Source of the DNA: Flavobacterium sp. UGB4466
GTDB lineage: Bacteria > Bacteroidota > Bacteroidia > Flavobacteriales > Flavobacteriaceae
Direction of reading: 5' to 3'
NCBI RefSeq assembly: GCF_903469665.1
Contig: NZ_CAGKLC010000002.1
Span: 89,087-153,086, forward strand
DNA: 64,000 nt
Numbering within the stretch: position 1 is the stretch's first letter; the number at the start of each line of letters is the position of its first letter. Position numbers and translations under genes: made by a program. Below are positions 43,248 through 52,640 of this stretch, piece by piece. Below the pieces are notes generated by a model. That model was given only the letters and a program-made list of their open reading frames with translations, made no database searches and was not told the origin of the DNA.

Positions 43248-44492
43248 ATGTTTGTAAACAAATTCGCAAAATGCTTTGCATTGGCTTTTCTGTCATGCTC
43301 TATCTTTTCATGCAGCAGTGATGATTCCTCTAAAGATGAAACACCAACTGTAAACGGAACTAAATATGTAGCATCTTACTGGCTGGCCGATTATACGCAG
43401 TATATATTAGATTTTAATTCTACTGATCAGTTAATGACTGGAGAAATTAGTGCAAAAGGAGTTGGAATTGAGCAGGGAGGAAGTTGTTTTCCTGTGAACA
43501 ATACATTTTTTGCTTTAAGTACAGAAGACGAAGGGTCGGTATCGTTTCGTCTGAACAATTCCGGAAAGCTGGGAGCGGGAGATAAGATTTCTTTCGAGTC
43601 ATCGTATGCTGTAGGTTATACAGATGATAAAAAGCTGATCAATATTGGTGCTACCTGGGACGGTAGTTCATCTGATTACGAATTGATGATTTACAACCCT
43701 GCTACTGTTTCTATCGATGCCCGTAAGTTCAACGATTTTAGTGTGAATCCAACCAATAAAAAAATATTATACTGGCCAACAGGAGCGGCAGTGTCAGGAG
43801 ATAAACTTTTTGTTCCGGTGTATACCAAAGATGTAAGCGACGGAACCAATAAAGTATTATCATCTGATGCTACTATGAGAGTGTACAAATACCCTTCTTT
43901 AGAATATGTAAGCACCATAAAAGATGCCAGAACAACTGCAATTGGTCTTTATTATACCAATACTGGAATTGTTCAGACAGAATCAGGGGATATTTATACG
44001 TTCTCGTCTAATGCACGTGCAGGAGGTTATCCGGTTACGGGTGTTTCATCAGGAGTTTTACGTGTTAGAAAAGGCGATGCCAAGTTTGACCCGGGTTACT
44101 TTTTCGATCTTCAGTCAAGTACGTTAAAAGGGAAAGTTCTTGCCGCTTATCCTTTAGGAGGAGAGAAAGTTTTCATCTCCTATATCCCTACCGAAGTTGA
44201 CGCTGCCAATTCTGTGTACAGCTTCCTTAACACAAAAACAATTTTCAAATCGGCAATATTGGATTTATCTGCTAAAACAATCTTAGCAGTTACGGGATTG
44301 CCGGATCATGGCGGAGATGAATTCTTCGGGTTGGGAAGTATGTTTGTAGAGAACGGAAAAGCATACAAAAGTTTTGTAACAGGCGATCAGGCTCGTGTGT
44401 ACCAAATTGATATTGTAACCGGTACTGCAAAAGCGGGTGCACTTATTAAAGAAGGTCTTTATTTGCCTTCAATTGGTAAACTTACCTACTAA
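43248..44492 (+). CDS. xusB: DUF4374 surface lipoprotein, XusB-like
   Basis: The 414-residue protein has a lipoprotein signal with the lipobox SIFSC (Cys22), followed by SSDDSSKDE, an acidic start often linked to surface export in this phylum. The remainder fits a DUF4374 beta-propeller. In Bacteroides, XusB binds ferric enterobactin outside the cell and hands it to XusA. It starts 30 bp after xusA. The siderophore it binds here cannot be predicted. Confidence 0.85.
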   Translation: MFVNKFAKCFALAFLSCSIFSCSSDDSSKDETPTVNGTKYVASYWLADYTQYILDFNSTDQLMTGEISAKGVGIEQGGSCFPVNNTFFALSTEDEGSVSFRLNNSGKLGAGDKISFESSYAVGYTDDKKLINIGATWDGSSSDYELMIYNPATVSIDARKFNDFSVNPTNKKILYWPTGAAVSGDKLFVPVYTKDVSDGTNKVLSSDATMRVYKYPSLEYVSTIKDARTTAIGLYYTNTGIVQTESGDIYTFSSNARAGGYPVTGVSSGVLRVRKGDAKFDPGYFFDLQSSTLKGKVLAAYPLGGEKVFISYIPTEVDAANSVYSFLNTKTIFKSAILDLSAKTILAVTGLPDHGGDEFFGLGSMFVENGKAYKSFVTGDQARVYQIDIVTGTAKAGALIKEGLYLPSIGKLTY

Positions 44493-44507
44493 ATTACCAC
44501 ATTTTTA

Positions 44508-44550
44508 AGCGGCTTGAGGATTACTAAAAATCCTCAAGCCGTTTTATTTA
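44508..44550 (+). terminator. Hairpin between xusB and xusC
   Basis: CGGCTTGAGGATT (44510-44522) pairs perfectly with AATCCTCAAGCCG (44529-44541), followed by TTTTATTTAT. It may partly terminate transcription and lower xusC expression relative to xusAB. Confidence 0.75.
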
Positions 44551-44583
44551 TAAATTTTGTCTTAGTTTCAAATTACTATTTTA

Positions 44584-45741
44584 ATGAATATTATTAAAAA
44601 CCGCACGGGTAAACCACCCAATAAAGGAAAATCACGCTTTAGTAAAATCAATGCCTGGCTGCACTTATGGCTGGGACTCGCTTCCGGAATAATTGTATTT
44701 ATCATGGCAATTACCGGCTGTATTTTGGTTTTTGAACACGAAATCAAAGAGTTTACCTCTCCCTGGCTCAATGTCGAGGCTCAAAGTCCTGAGCACTTAT
44801 TACCCCCTTCTCAAATTTATGCAGCAGTTCAAAAAGTACTGCCCAACAAAGAAATTCATGGTTTCTGGTATAATGGTTTAGACAAATCAGTTAAAGTTGA
44901 TATCGAATCGGATTCGTTGATTTATGTAAACCCCTATAACGGTAAAATTACCGGGATGGTCGATCATGAAGATTTCTTTCACATAATCGATGAAGGACAT
45001 CGGAATCTTTGGCTGGAGCGGGATATTGGAGCACAGATAACCGCCTGGGCAACCTTTATTTTCTTCTTTTTATTGATTAGCGGACTACTATTGTGGTTTC
45101 CGAAAAAGTGGAACAAAACAACCATTAACAGCAGTTTTAAAATAAAGTGGGAGGCTAAGTTCAAACGCCTCAATTATGATTTGCACAATGTAATGGGGTT
45201 TTATGTGCTCATTTTGGCAGTATTGATTTCTTTTACCGGATTGTTAATGAGTTTTCATTGGCTAAGAGAAAGTACCTACTGGATTAGTGGAGGATGGGCA
45301 GAGGTAAAAGAGCAGACCGTTTCGGTTAAAAAAGAGCCCTTGTCCAAAGAACAATTAGACAAACTGACTGCTGTAGATTTTATTTGGAAAAAGGTTCGGA
45401 CGGAAATTGCCAAAGAAAACAAAGAAGCGGTTATCATTCATTTTCCCGATGATCCGAAAGAAGATTTTTACGCCTGTACGGACATGTACAAAGGTATTTG
45501 GAGAGATCTGTATTTTGACTCCAAAACGCTTGAATTACTTCCAAAATCAGAAAAATATATTGGTAATGAGCGTTTTTCAGATTGGTTGATGCGATCCAAT
45601 TACAGCCTTCATATTGGTGCAATAGGAGGATTGTCGACCAAAATAATTTATTTCATCGGCAGTTTAATCTGCGCCAGTTTACCAATTACCGGATTTTACA
45701 TCTGGTGGGGCAGAAAGAAAAAGCAAAAATCAAAAGCTTAG
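44584..45741 (+). CDS. xusC: PepSY domain inner membrane protein, XusC-like
   Basis: The 385-residue protein has four membrane helices: about 25-50 (SGIIVFIMAITGCILVFEHE), 155-175, 205-230 and 355-375. The first PepSY-associated helix and a periplasmic domain of about 100 residues are typical of PepSY iron reductase-like proteins. His residues in and near the helices (HLWLGL, FHIIDEGHRNLWL, DLHNVMGFYV, NYSLHIGAIGG) could bind heme. Such proteins are thought to reduce the ferric siderophore. It is the third gene of the xus-like operon and is followed by a terminator. Confidence 0.87.
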   Translation: MNIIKNRTGKPPNKGKSRFSKINAWLHLWLGLASGIIVFIMAITGCILVFEHEIKEFTSPWLNVEAQSPEHLLPPSQIYAAVQKVLPNKEIHGFWYNGLDKSVKVDIESDSLIYVNPYNGKITGMVDHEDFFHIIDEGHRNLWLERDIGAQITAWATFIFFFLLISGLLLWFPKKWNKTTINSSFKIKWEAKFKRLNYDLHNVMGFYVLILAVLISFTGLLMSFHWLRESTYWISGGWAEVKEQTVSVKKEPLSKEQLDKLTAVDFIWKKVRTEIAKENKEAVIIHFPDDPKEDFYACTDMYKGIWRDLYFDSKTLELLPKSEKYIGNERFSDWLMRSNYSLHIGAIGGLSTKIIYFIGSLICASLPITGFYIWWGRKKKQKSKA

Positions 45742-45783
45742 TGTTGATTTGATTTTAGCCGTTTTGTATTAGTTAGTTTCCTT

Positions 45784-45828
45784 AAAGTCTTTTGTGTGAA
45801 GTGAAATTCCTCAAAAGACTTTTTTTTG
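45784..45828 (+). terminator. Terminator after xusC
   Basis: AAAGTCTTTTG (45784-45794) pairs with CAAAAGACTTT (45812-45822), followed by a run of T. Confidence 0.85.
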
Positions 45829-45837
45829 GCTTTGTCG

Positions 45838-46022
45838 GACTTCGACTTCGCTCAGTCTGACACGTCAGGCAAAGCGAAGTTGTTTTTTTTGTATGCAGGA
45901 TTACTTTTTTTGGGGGACTTTGGCTTCGCTCAGTCTGACACGTCAGGCAAAGCGAAGTTGTTTTTTTGTATGCAGGATCACTTTTTTTTGGGGACTTCGG
46001 CTTCGCTCAGTCTGACGAAGTT
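45838..46022. repeat. Tandem repeat, 77-78 bp period, about 2.3 copies
   Basis: Copies begin near 45838, 45916 and 45994. Each holds CTTCGCTCAGTCTGACACGT and CAGGCAAAGCGAAGTTG followed by a T run and tatgcagga; the third is cut short. The unit contains an inverted repeat (CTTCGCT / AGCGAAG). A frame through it from 45826 is only the repeat translated. The rest of the gap to 46261 shows no gene. Confidence 0.85.
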
Positions 46023-46261
46023 TTCAATATTATTTTCAAGGTCCTTTTATTTGTGGCAGTGTGCTGCAGGAGAAATATAGATTTAAGATTTTTGATTAAT
46101 GATTTTTGATCTGTCGATGGTCAATAGTGAAATGGTCAATTTTGTACAGCTCTAAACATCTGAAATCAAAAAACGTTAATCTTCATTCTGAAATTTTGTG
46201 GCATTATGACATTTTCCGAAGTTTGTGGGTGTGGCTTTATGGGACATTTACAATTAGAAAA

Positions 46262-46297
46262 TAAAAAGAGCCTGCTAACTACAAACAGGCTCTTTCA
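46262..46297 (-). terminator. Terminator of the beta-barrel receptor gene
   Basis: AAAGAGCCTG (46265-46274) pairs with CAGGCTCTTT (46286-46295). It lies 43 bp beyond the minus-strand stop codon. Confidence 0.8.
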
Positions 46298-46339
46298 TTC
46301 AAAAAAAAAACAAAAACAAGGAAACTAAAGATCCAAATA

Positions 46340-48463
46340 TTAAATTCTGTACGTAAAGGCTATAGTAGCAATACGGTTGTCCAGATCATATCTTTTATTG
46401 ATGCTCGTTTGAGCTATGACTGAATTGATGTGAAAATTATTGGTATTAAAAATGTCCGTAATATTAAATTTGATACTTCCTTTCTTAGCCAGTACCTGTT
46501 TCGAGATTCCAATACTAAAATCAAAAAAAGCATCTCTTTCATAAATACCAAGATTCGATCTGGATTGATATTGTGCGTTAGCTTCAGCTTTCAGGCTTTC
46601 GGTGATCGTAAAAGAGTTCTGAACACTTAAGTTTAAAGTGACAATAGGATTAATTTTATCCATATTGACCACATTCCCCATAAACTTATTCTCGAAAATG
46701 TTGAATAGTGTATTAACAGACCACCATTTGTAAATTTCGGCTGTGTTGGTAATATTCACACCATAATTAAAGGATTTGCTCACGTTAATTTGGGAAGTTA
46801 CAGTAGTGTTGTTGGCGGGATTGTAATCGTAAACCTCTGTAAAAACATCTTTGGTTTTACTGAAATACAACGAAGCCATAAAAGCACTTTTCCAGGCGTA
46901 TCCAATTTCTGTCGAATGTGTAATCTCAGGAACCAAATTCGGATTTCCCTGTGAATAATTAAAAGAATCATCGTAAAAACGAAACGGATTTAAATCAAAC
47001 TGACTCGGTCTGTTGATTCTTTTACTATAAGACGCATGTAGAGAATGATTGCTGTTCAACTCGTATTTTAAAGAAACACTTGGAAACCATTTTAAATAAT
47101 CGTCTTTGTGGGTTTCATTTAAGGTTTTTTGTAGTATCTCAATCGCAGTATATTCTGTTCTTAATCCTCCCTGAATATTTAGATTTTCCAGTTGGTATTT
47201 GTAATTGGCGTAGGCAGCATAAATTTGTTCTTTGTACTCAAAATGATTGGTTGAGTTAGGATCAACGATCCACTGATTATTGTCGTAATACTCGTAAACT
47301 GATGGATTGTCATTGTTTTTAACGCTGGCTTTAGCGCCCCATTCGATAGACTGCTTTTCCTTTAACGGATTGACGAAATCAATTTTTCCTGTAAAAACAC
47401 TCAATTGCGACGGAATGAACCCCCTGCGATCATTAATGTTAGCTGCAATAGCTGGATCTATATTTTTTGCACTCTGAAACTGATTCGATCTGAACTTTGA
47501 CGTTTCATACTCGAAATCAAAAGACATGTTTTTGCCCTCGGTATTAAATTTATGAACTCCTGAAAAACCATAGGTATAATCATTCCACTTTTCTTTACTG
47601 TCGTTGAAGGTTAAAGCATCAAATTGCAGCTGATTTGAAGCATTTAGCAGTGTATTTCTTCCGTTAGCAATGTTCTCGTAACGCCCCAGTTTGGCATCGA
47701 CATACACTTCTAAATTCGTTTTAGGAGAAACTTCGTAGGTAGTTCCAATTTTAAAATTATTAGAAGTCAGCGGTTCGTCTGTAACCGAGGTCTGATGGTT
47801 TTTTGTTGAAATAGTCTGACGTGTATTATCAGTATATTGAATCTGATCGAATTCTTTACGTTCTTCCTCACCTCTAAAAGTGTAACTGTAATTTCCGTAA
47901 ACGCCAAATTTTTCTTTGTTGTAGCTTAAATTAACCCCTGAATTGGTTCTGTTCTTACGGGCTCTTCCGTAGTTGGTGAATACCGTTCCTTTAAGTCCTC
48001 CCGCATTAGGTTTCTTTAAAATAATATTAATAATTCCGGCTTTACCGGTCGCATCATATTTAGAAGAAGGATTCGTAATCACTTCAATTTGTTTGATATT
48101 GGATGAGGTAGTTGACTTTAAATAATTGGCAAGTTCCTTTTGCGAAAGCTGTGTTAACTTGCCATTAATCATCACTCCGACACCTTGTTGTCCGCGAATC
48201 GATAATTCGCCGTCCTGAGAAACGACAACGCCCGGAGCACGGGATAAAACGTCTAAAGCAGTGCCGCCTTCAGAAACAATGCTGTTTTCTACATTAAAAA
48301 CCAGTCGATCTGATTTCTGAGTATATAAAACCTTCTTTTTTGTGATTACAATTTCATCTAAAGCATTGATCGAGGTTTCGACAATGCTGTCTTTTCCTTT
48401 TTCCGTCTGTGAATATCCGTAGACTGAAAAGGCAAGTACAATAGATGTTATAATATTCTTCAT
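46340..48463 (-). CDS. Outer membrane beta-barrel TonB-dependent receptor
   Basis: The 707-residue protein has a signal peptide (MKNIITSIVLAFSVYGYSQT). A plug domain covers about residues 35-150 (LDVLSRAPGVVVSQDGELSI), and a long barrel ends in TIAFTYRI. It belongs to the outer membrane beta-barrel family common in Flavobacterium but lacks the usual N-terminal carboxypeptidase-like domain. A Fur-like box and consensus promoter about 200 bp upstream suggest iron control, in keeping with the neighbouring xus genes. The ligand is unknown. Confidence 0.87.
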   Translation of the reverse strand: MKNIITSIVLAFSVYGYSQTEKGKDSIVETSINALDEIVITKKKVLYTQKSDRLVFNVENSIVSEGGTALDVLSRAPGVVVSQDGELSIRGQQGVGVMINGKLTQLSQKELANYLKSTTSSNIKQIEVITNPSSKYDATGKAGIINIILKKPNAGGLKGTVFTNYGRARKNRTNSGVNLSYNKEKFGVYGNYSYTFRGEEERKEFDQIQYTDNTRQTISTKNHQTSVTDEPLTSNNFKIGTTYEVSPKTNLEVYVDAKLGRYENIANGRNTLLNASNQLQFDALTFNDSKEKWNDYTYGFSGVHKFNTEGKNMSFDFEYETSKFRSNQFQSAKNIDPAIAANINDRRGFIPSQLSVFTGKIDFVNPLKEKQSIEWGAKASVKNNDNPSVYEYYDNNQWIVDPNSTNHFEYKEQIYAAYANYKYQLENLNIQGGLRTEYTAIEILQKTLNETHKDDYLKWFPSVSLKYELNSNHSLHASYSKRINRPSQFDLNPFRFYDDSFNYSQGNPNLVPEITHSTEIGYAWKSAFMASLYFSKTKDVFTEVYDYNPANNTTVTSQINVSKSFNYGVNITNTAEIYKWWSVNTLFNIFENKFMGNVVNMDKINPIVTLNLSVQNSFTITESLKAEANAQYQSRSNLGIYERDAFFDFSIGISKQVLAKKGSIKFNITDIFNTNNFHINSVIAQTSINKRYDLDNRIATIAFTYRI

Positions 48464-48658
48464 GGTATTTTGGAATGATGGGGGTAAAGTAATTTTTGAT
48501 TTTGGGTACGGAAGCTGTATGCTATTGCAGAACGAGCTGTTCGAGTTTATCAGAAAGGGTGTTTTGAAGAATTGTTAATCGGTTGGAGAGCTTGTATATC
48601 GAGGCTTTTATAGGAGGAAGTATTGAAAACATGAGTGATTATTTGAAGTTTCAGTTGT
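48464..48658 (-). other. Untranslated leader of the receptor gene
   Basis: If the promoter at 48659 is used, the transcript has a leader of nearly 190 nt. I see no riboswitch or leader peptide in it. Confidence 0.35.
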
Positions 48659-48691
48659 CAAATATAACACTATTTATAATAAGTCTAAATA
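48659..48691 (-). promoter_or_regulatory. Promoter with overlapping Fur-like box
   Basis: On the minus strand TATATTTG (48666-48659) is a full -7 match with TTTA as a weak -33. TATTTATAATAAGTCTAAATA (48671-48691, plus strand) differs at two positions from the same palindrome as the xusA site. It fills the space between -33 and -7. Confidence 0.5.
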
Positions 48692-48863
48692 AATATAGTT
48701 AAAATTTACGACAAATAATGTAAAACATTGATATTGAAGGGTTCCTGTTTTGAAAGAAAAGTGTAAAATCTGGTGAAATATTAAAAATTTGAGGAAAATG
48801 CCTGTAAAAACAAGACTTCACAGAGTTTGAGAAAATGGAAAAGGAGGAGAGGAATAAAAGCAG

Positions 48864-48905
48864 AAAAACCAACTTATTCTATAATAGAACAAATTGGTTT
48901 TTATT
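48864..48905 (-). terminator. Terminator of gldA
   Basis: AAAAACCAA and TTGGTTTTT flank an inner TTCTATAATAGAA palindrome. It lies 26 bp beyond the gldA stop codon. The gap 48692-48863 holds nothing recognised. Confidence 0.75.
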
Positions 48906-48930
48906 TTAAAAGGAAGTAAGGTTGGACTCC

Positions 48931-49827
48931 CTACTTTGTGATTTCTCTGAAAACGGCTTCGAGATTTTTATTTTTCTGGTTCAGTTGTAATGTTTTTAAG
49001 CCATTTTCATTGGCAAAATCAAAAATAGCCGGACGCATGTCTTTTTCAGAAACAAAAGTTAGTTCCCAGGTCATATCGTGTGTGTTTTTGTAGGCTGTAA
49101 TATTTTCAAGTTTAGCCAGAAGCTGTTCTTCTACCTGATAATCAAATTCTACCTCAATCACTTGCTCCGCATTTTCAGATACCAGATGGTCTAATTTTTT
49201 GTCGGCAACAATTTGTCCTTTGTCAATAATAATGACACGATCGCAGATGGCTTCGACTTCTTGCATGATATGAGTAGACAGAAAAACGGTTTTATCTTTC
49301 CCTACATTTTTGATCACATTTCGAATTTCCATTAACTGGTTAGGGTCCAGTCCGGTAGTAGGTTCGTCCAGAATTAAAACCTCCGGATTGTGCAATAAAG
49401 CATTGGCAAGTCCCACGCGCTGGCGGTATCCTTTAGACAGCTGTCCTATTTTTTTATGACTTTCACCTGACAGTCCTGTCAGTTGAATGACTTCTTCAAT
49501 TCTTGATTTTGGAACCTGATAAACATCGGCATTAAAAGCCAAATATTCACGAACATACAAATCCAGATACAACGGATTATGTTCCGGTAAATAGCCAATA
49601 GAACGTTGAACTGCCTTTGCGTCCGTCATGACATCATGACCGTTTACAAGGGCTGAGCCGTTATCTGCCAGTAAATAGGTCGTCAAAATTTTCATTAATG
49701 TAGATTTTCCCGCTCCGTTTGGCCCCAAAAATCCGACGATTTCTCCTTTTTCAATAGAGAATGAAATTTCATTTAACGCTTTTTGCGTTCCGTAACTTTT
49801 TGATATGTTGTTTACTGCTATCGACAT
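48931..49827 (-). CDS. gldA: ABC transporter ATP-binding protein of gliding motility
   Basis: The 298-residue ATPase has Walker A GPNGAGKST (about residues 35-43), the signature LSKGYRQRVGLA, Walker B EVLILDEPTTGLDPNQ and an H-loop STHIMQEVE. Its sequence and length match GldA, which works with GldF and GldG and is needed for gliding in Flavobacterium johnsoniae. As in that species it is not next to gldFG. It is transcribed alone on the minus strand. A general ABC-2 exporter role is the alternative. Confidence 0.9.
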   Translation of the reverse strand: MSIAVNNISKSYGTQKALNEISFSIEKGEIVGFLGPNGAGKSTLMKILTTYLLADNGSALVNGHDVMTDAKAVQRSIGYLPEHNPLYLDLYVREYLAFNADVYQVPKSRIEEVIQLTGLSGESHKKIGQLSKGYRQRVGLANALLHNPEVLILDEPTTGLDPNQLMEIRNVIKNVGKDKTVFLSTHIMQEVEAICDRVIIIDKGQIVADKKLDHLVSENAEQVIEVEFDYQVEEQLLAKLENITAYKNTHDMTWELTFVSEKDMRPAIFDFANENGLKTLQLNQKNKNLEAVFREITK

Positions 49828-49843
49828 GACTTTTTATTTGCTA

Positions 49844-49851
49844 CAAAAGTA
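49844..49851 (-). promoter_or_regulatory. -7 box of gldA
   Basis: On the minus strand TACTTTTG matches TAnnTTTG 17 bp before the gldA start. A -33 element is not clear. Confidence 0.5.
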
Positions 49852-49971
49852 AACAGAAATACGCTCGATTGCTACATTTTTGTCTTTTAAAGAAATCATA
49901 AAAAAAATATAAAAGCCAGTCGTTACGGCATCGTTCTTGTTAAAAGGAAATCAAATTTAAAATAATTTATA

Positions 49972-50550
49972 ATGAAAAAAATGTTGGTGGTTCTTGCATT
50001 AGCTATGGTTAGCTTTGCAAACGCACAAAAAGGAACAATCTTAGTTGGTGGTGGTATTGGTTACAAGTCTCAAACTACAACTTTAGGGAACAACGAGGTT
50101 AAAACGAATGAATTTGATTTTTCTCCAAAAGTTGGTTACCAATTTCACGACAACTGGACTGTAGGGGGTGAGGCTTCTTTTGGTTCAAGCAGAGACGAGC
50201 GTGGAGTAAACGAAGTGAAAAACAACACTACTAAATTAGGTGCATTTTTACGTTACACTATGCCATTGAACCAAACTTTCGCTTTCTTCGCTGAATTAGG
50301 AACAGGTTTTCAAAGTGCAAAACAAAAAACGTACACAGGACCAATGACTTCAACTGCTAAAGCAGACGGTATGTACATTGGTATTACACCAGCTCTTTTC
50401 ATCGACATGAAAAAAGGTTTTGGTTTAAACTTTAACATTGGAGGTTTAGGGTACAACACTTTAAACTATGATAACAATGGACCAGAAGTTAAAAACTTCG
50501 ATTTTAATTTTGGTAGAACATTTAACATTGGAGTTTCTAAAAACTTCTAA
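49972..50550 (+). CDS. Small outer membrane beta-barrel protein
   Basis: The 192-residue protein has a signal peptide (MKKMLVVLALAMVSFANAQK). About eight amphipathic strands follow, rich in Gly, Asn and aromatic residues, ending FNIGVSKNF with the terminal Phe required for barrel insertion. It resembles OmpW/OmpA-type small porins. Frequent AAC, GGT and TTC codons suggest strong expression. No specific function can be assigned. Confidence 0.85.
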   Translation: MKKMLVVLALAMVSFANAQKGTILVGGGIGYKSQTTTLGNNEVKTNEFDFSPKVGYQFHDNWTVGGEASFGSSRDERGVNEVKNNTTKLGAFLRYTMPLNQTFAFFAELGTGFQSAKQKTYTGPMTSTAKADGMYIGITPALFIDMKKGFGLNFNIGGLGYNTLNYDNNGPEVKNFDFNFGRTFNIGVSKNF

Positions 50551-50573
50551 TCTTAAATAGTATTCAATTTCAG

Positions 50574-50606
50574 AAAAGCATCCGCCACGGCGGGTGCTTT
50601 TTTTGT
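50574..50606 (+). terminator. Terminator after the beta-barrel gene
   Basis: AAAGCATCCGCC pairs with GGCGGGTGCTTT, followed by a T run. Confidence 0.88.
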
Positions 50607-50870
50607 TTTCAGATTATCTTATGAAAAGTAAAATTTGTTGTTTAGCCCCGATAGAAGTGGTATCCTTTTGTGGCGGGGTTCGCCATAAAAGATATAACGG
50701 ATAGCGGGACTGAAGGTCTTTTGAAAAAAAAAATCTTCTGCTGCTAAAAAAAAAGCCAACAATAGCGAAGTCGAAAAGAAATCATAACTACAAGAACTTC
50801 GACTTCGCCGGTTGGTACTAAAAACAACAACAAAATATATTTAAAATAAAAACTCGTTGCGCGAAATTGT

Positions 50871-51013
50871 TTTAACACATAGAAACATAGTCTTTGTAAA
50901 CTTAAAAAAGCGTTTCACTTGTTTAAAAACAGATAGACTGTTATGTGAAAGAAATGTATTTCTTTTGATTTCCTTTATTCTTCGGTTAATATCTATGTTT
51001 CTATGTGTTTAAT
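50871..51013. repeat. 'cacatagaaacatag' palindromic repeat (copy B)
   Basis: The element starts TTAACACATAGAAACATAG and ends with the inverted form CTATGTTTCTATGTGTTTAA. It matches copy A (38890) and copy C (52641). A further palindrome with gccacgaattcgcgaatt and aatttgtgaatttgtggc follows at 51021-51128. The whole gap 50607-51250 lacks a recognised gene. Confidence 0.7.
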
Positions 51014-51256
51014 AGGTTTTTTGCCACGAATTCGCGAATTATCACAAATCATTGCGGTTCTTTTTTTGTGACAAATTCTACTAATTATCACAAATCATTG
51101 CGGTTAGCTTAATTTGTGAATTTGTGGCGAACAAAAGTTTTTAATCTTTTAAATCAAATTAATCGGTGGCCAATTTTTCTTCAATATTATCCTAAAATAA
51201 AACGTATTTTTGGCATTTAGATCGTAAAATCTAAAATCTAAAATCTAAATTTGAAA

Positions 51257-52603
51257 ATGAACTGGGAACAACTTTTATCACTCAAACGCCAAGGCGATAC
51301 CAGCAAAAGATTACGTGTAGAACAGGACGATACCCGCTTGGGTTTTGAAGTTGATTATGACAGAATAATCTTTTCGGCAGCATTTCGCTCTTTACAGGAT
51401 AAAACACAAGTTATTCCGCTTTCGAAAACCGATTTTGTGCATACCAGATTGACACACAGTTTAGAAGTTTCGGTGGTTGGACGTTCACTAGGGCGTTTGG
51501 TTGGGAAAAAAATCATCGAAAAATATCCTCATCTAAAAGAAGTTCACGGGTATCACATGAACGATTTTGGCGCTATAGTAGCTGCGGCTTCTCTGGCGCA
51601 TGATATAGGAAACCCTCCTTTTGGACACTCAGGAGAAAAAGCAATTGGAGAGTATTTTTCGATAGGAAACGGTTTGAAATACAAAGACCAATTAACGGCA
51701 AAACAATGGCAGGATTTAATTGATTTTGAAGGAAATGCCAATGGATTTTCGGTGCTTACAGCAAGCCGTCCGGGAATTGAGGGAGGACTTCGAATTTCCT
51801 ACGCTACCCTTGGTGCTTTTATGAAATATCCGAAAGAAAGTTTGCCTAAAAAGCCTACCCAGAATATCGCTGACAAAAAATACGGTTTCTTTCAGACCGA
51901 CAAATCTTTTTTTGAAGAAGTTGCCAAAGATATGGGCATGATTGTCAATAAAACAGGAGACGATATTGGTTTCGAAAGACATCCTTTAGCCTATTTGGTC
52001 GAAGCAGCCGATGATATCTGTTATACCATTATTGACTTTGAAGACGGAATAAATCTGGGATTGGTTTCAGAAGATTATGCCTTAGAGTATTTAATCAAAC
52101 TGGTGAAAGACAATATCGGAGTAGCCAAATACAAGACATTAACAACAAAAGAAGACCGAATTAGTTATTTACGTGCTTTGGCTATCGGAACATTGATAAA
52201 TGACGCTGTAAATGTTTTTGTTGAAAATGAAGAAGCTATTTTGGATGGGAAATTTCCTTTTGCTTTAACAGATAAGAGTAAATACAAAGCGCAAATGGAT
52301 GATATTATCAAACTAAGTGTCGATAAAATCTACCAAAGCCGCGAGGTGGTTGAAAAAGAAATTGTAGGGTATCAGATTATTCAAACCCTGTTGGATAAAT
52401 TTATAACTGCTTTCAACAACAAATACGAAGGAACTGCTTCAAACTACGATAAACTGCTTTTGAAAATGCTGCCTGAAAAACATCACTTAGAGAAATCCAA
52501 TTTATACGAACGTTTGCTGCATATCTGTCATTACGTTTCTTTGTTAACAGACGGGAATGCACTGGAGCTGTTTGAAACCATTAACGGCAGAAAAAACAAA
52601 TAA
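51257..52603 (+). CDS. dgt: Deoxyguanosinetriphosphate triphosphohydrolase (dNTPase)
   Basis: The 448-residue HD-domain enzyme hydrolyses dNTPs to deoxynucleosides and triphosphate. ATG 51257 (MNWEQLLSLKRQGDTSKRLR) is preferred over TTG 51251. HD-domain residues appear in RLTHSLEVS and ASLAHDIGNPPFGHSGEKA, and a later AADDICYTIIDFEDG holds the further metal Asp. It is followed by repeat copy C and a convergent DUF3078 gene. Confidence 0.93.
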   Translation: MNWEQLLSLKRQGDTSKRLRVEQDDTRLGFEVDYDRIIFSAAFRSLQDKTQVIPLSKTDFVHTRLTHSLEVSVVGRSLGRLVGKKIIEKYPHLKEVHGYHMNDFGAIVAAASLAHDIGNPPFGHSGEKAIGEYFSIGNGLKYKDQLTAKQWQDLIDFEGNANGFSVLTASRPGIEGGLRISYATLGAFMKYPKESLPKKPTQNIADKKYGFFQTDKSFFEEVAKDMGMIVNKTGDDIGFERHPLAYLVEAADDICYTIIDFEDGINLGLVSEDYALEYLIKLVKDNIGVAKYKTLTTKEDRISYLRALAIGTLINDAVNVFVENEEAILDGKFPFALTDKSKYKAQMDDIIKLSVDKIYQSREVVEKEIVGYQIIQTLLDKFITAFNNKYEGTASNYDKLLLKMLPEKHHLEKSNLYERLLHICHYVSLLTDGNALELFETINGRKNK

Positions 52604-52640
52604 CACGCTAAGCTGCAGAGGTAATTGACAAGAAAATGAT

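Noticed and set aside
45826..46080. 84-codon frame with repeated peptide FAQSDTSGKAKLFF
   Set aside because: It is only the translation of the 77-78 bp tandem repeat; the spacing lets the frame stay open, and no promoter or homology is seen.
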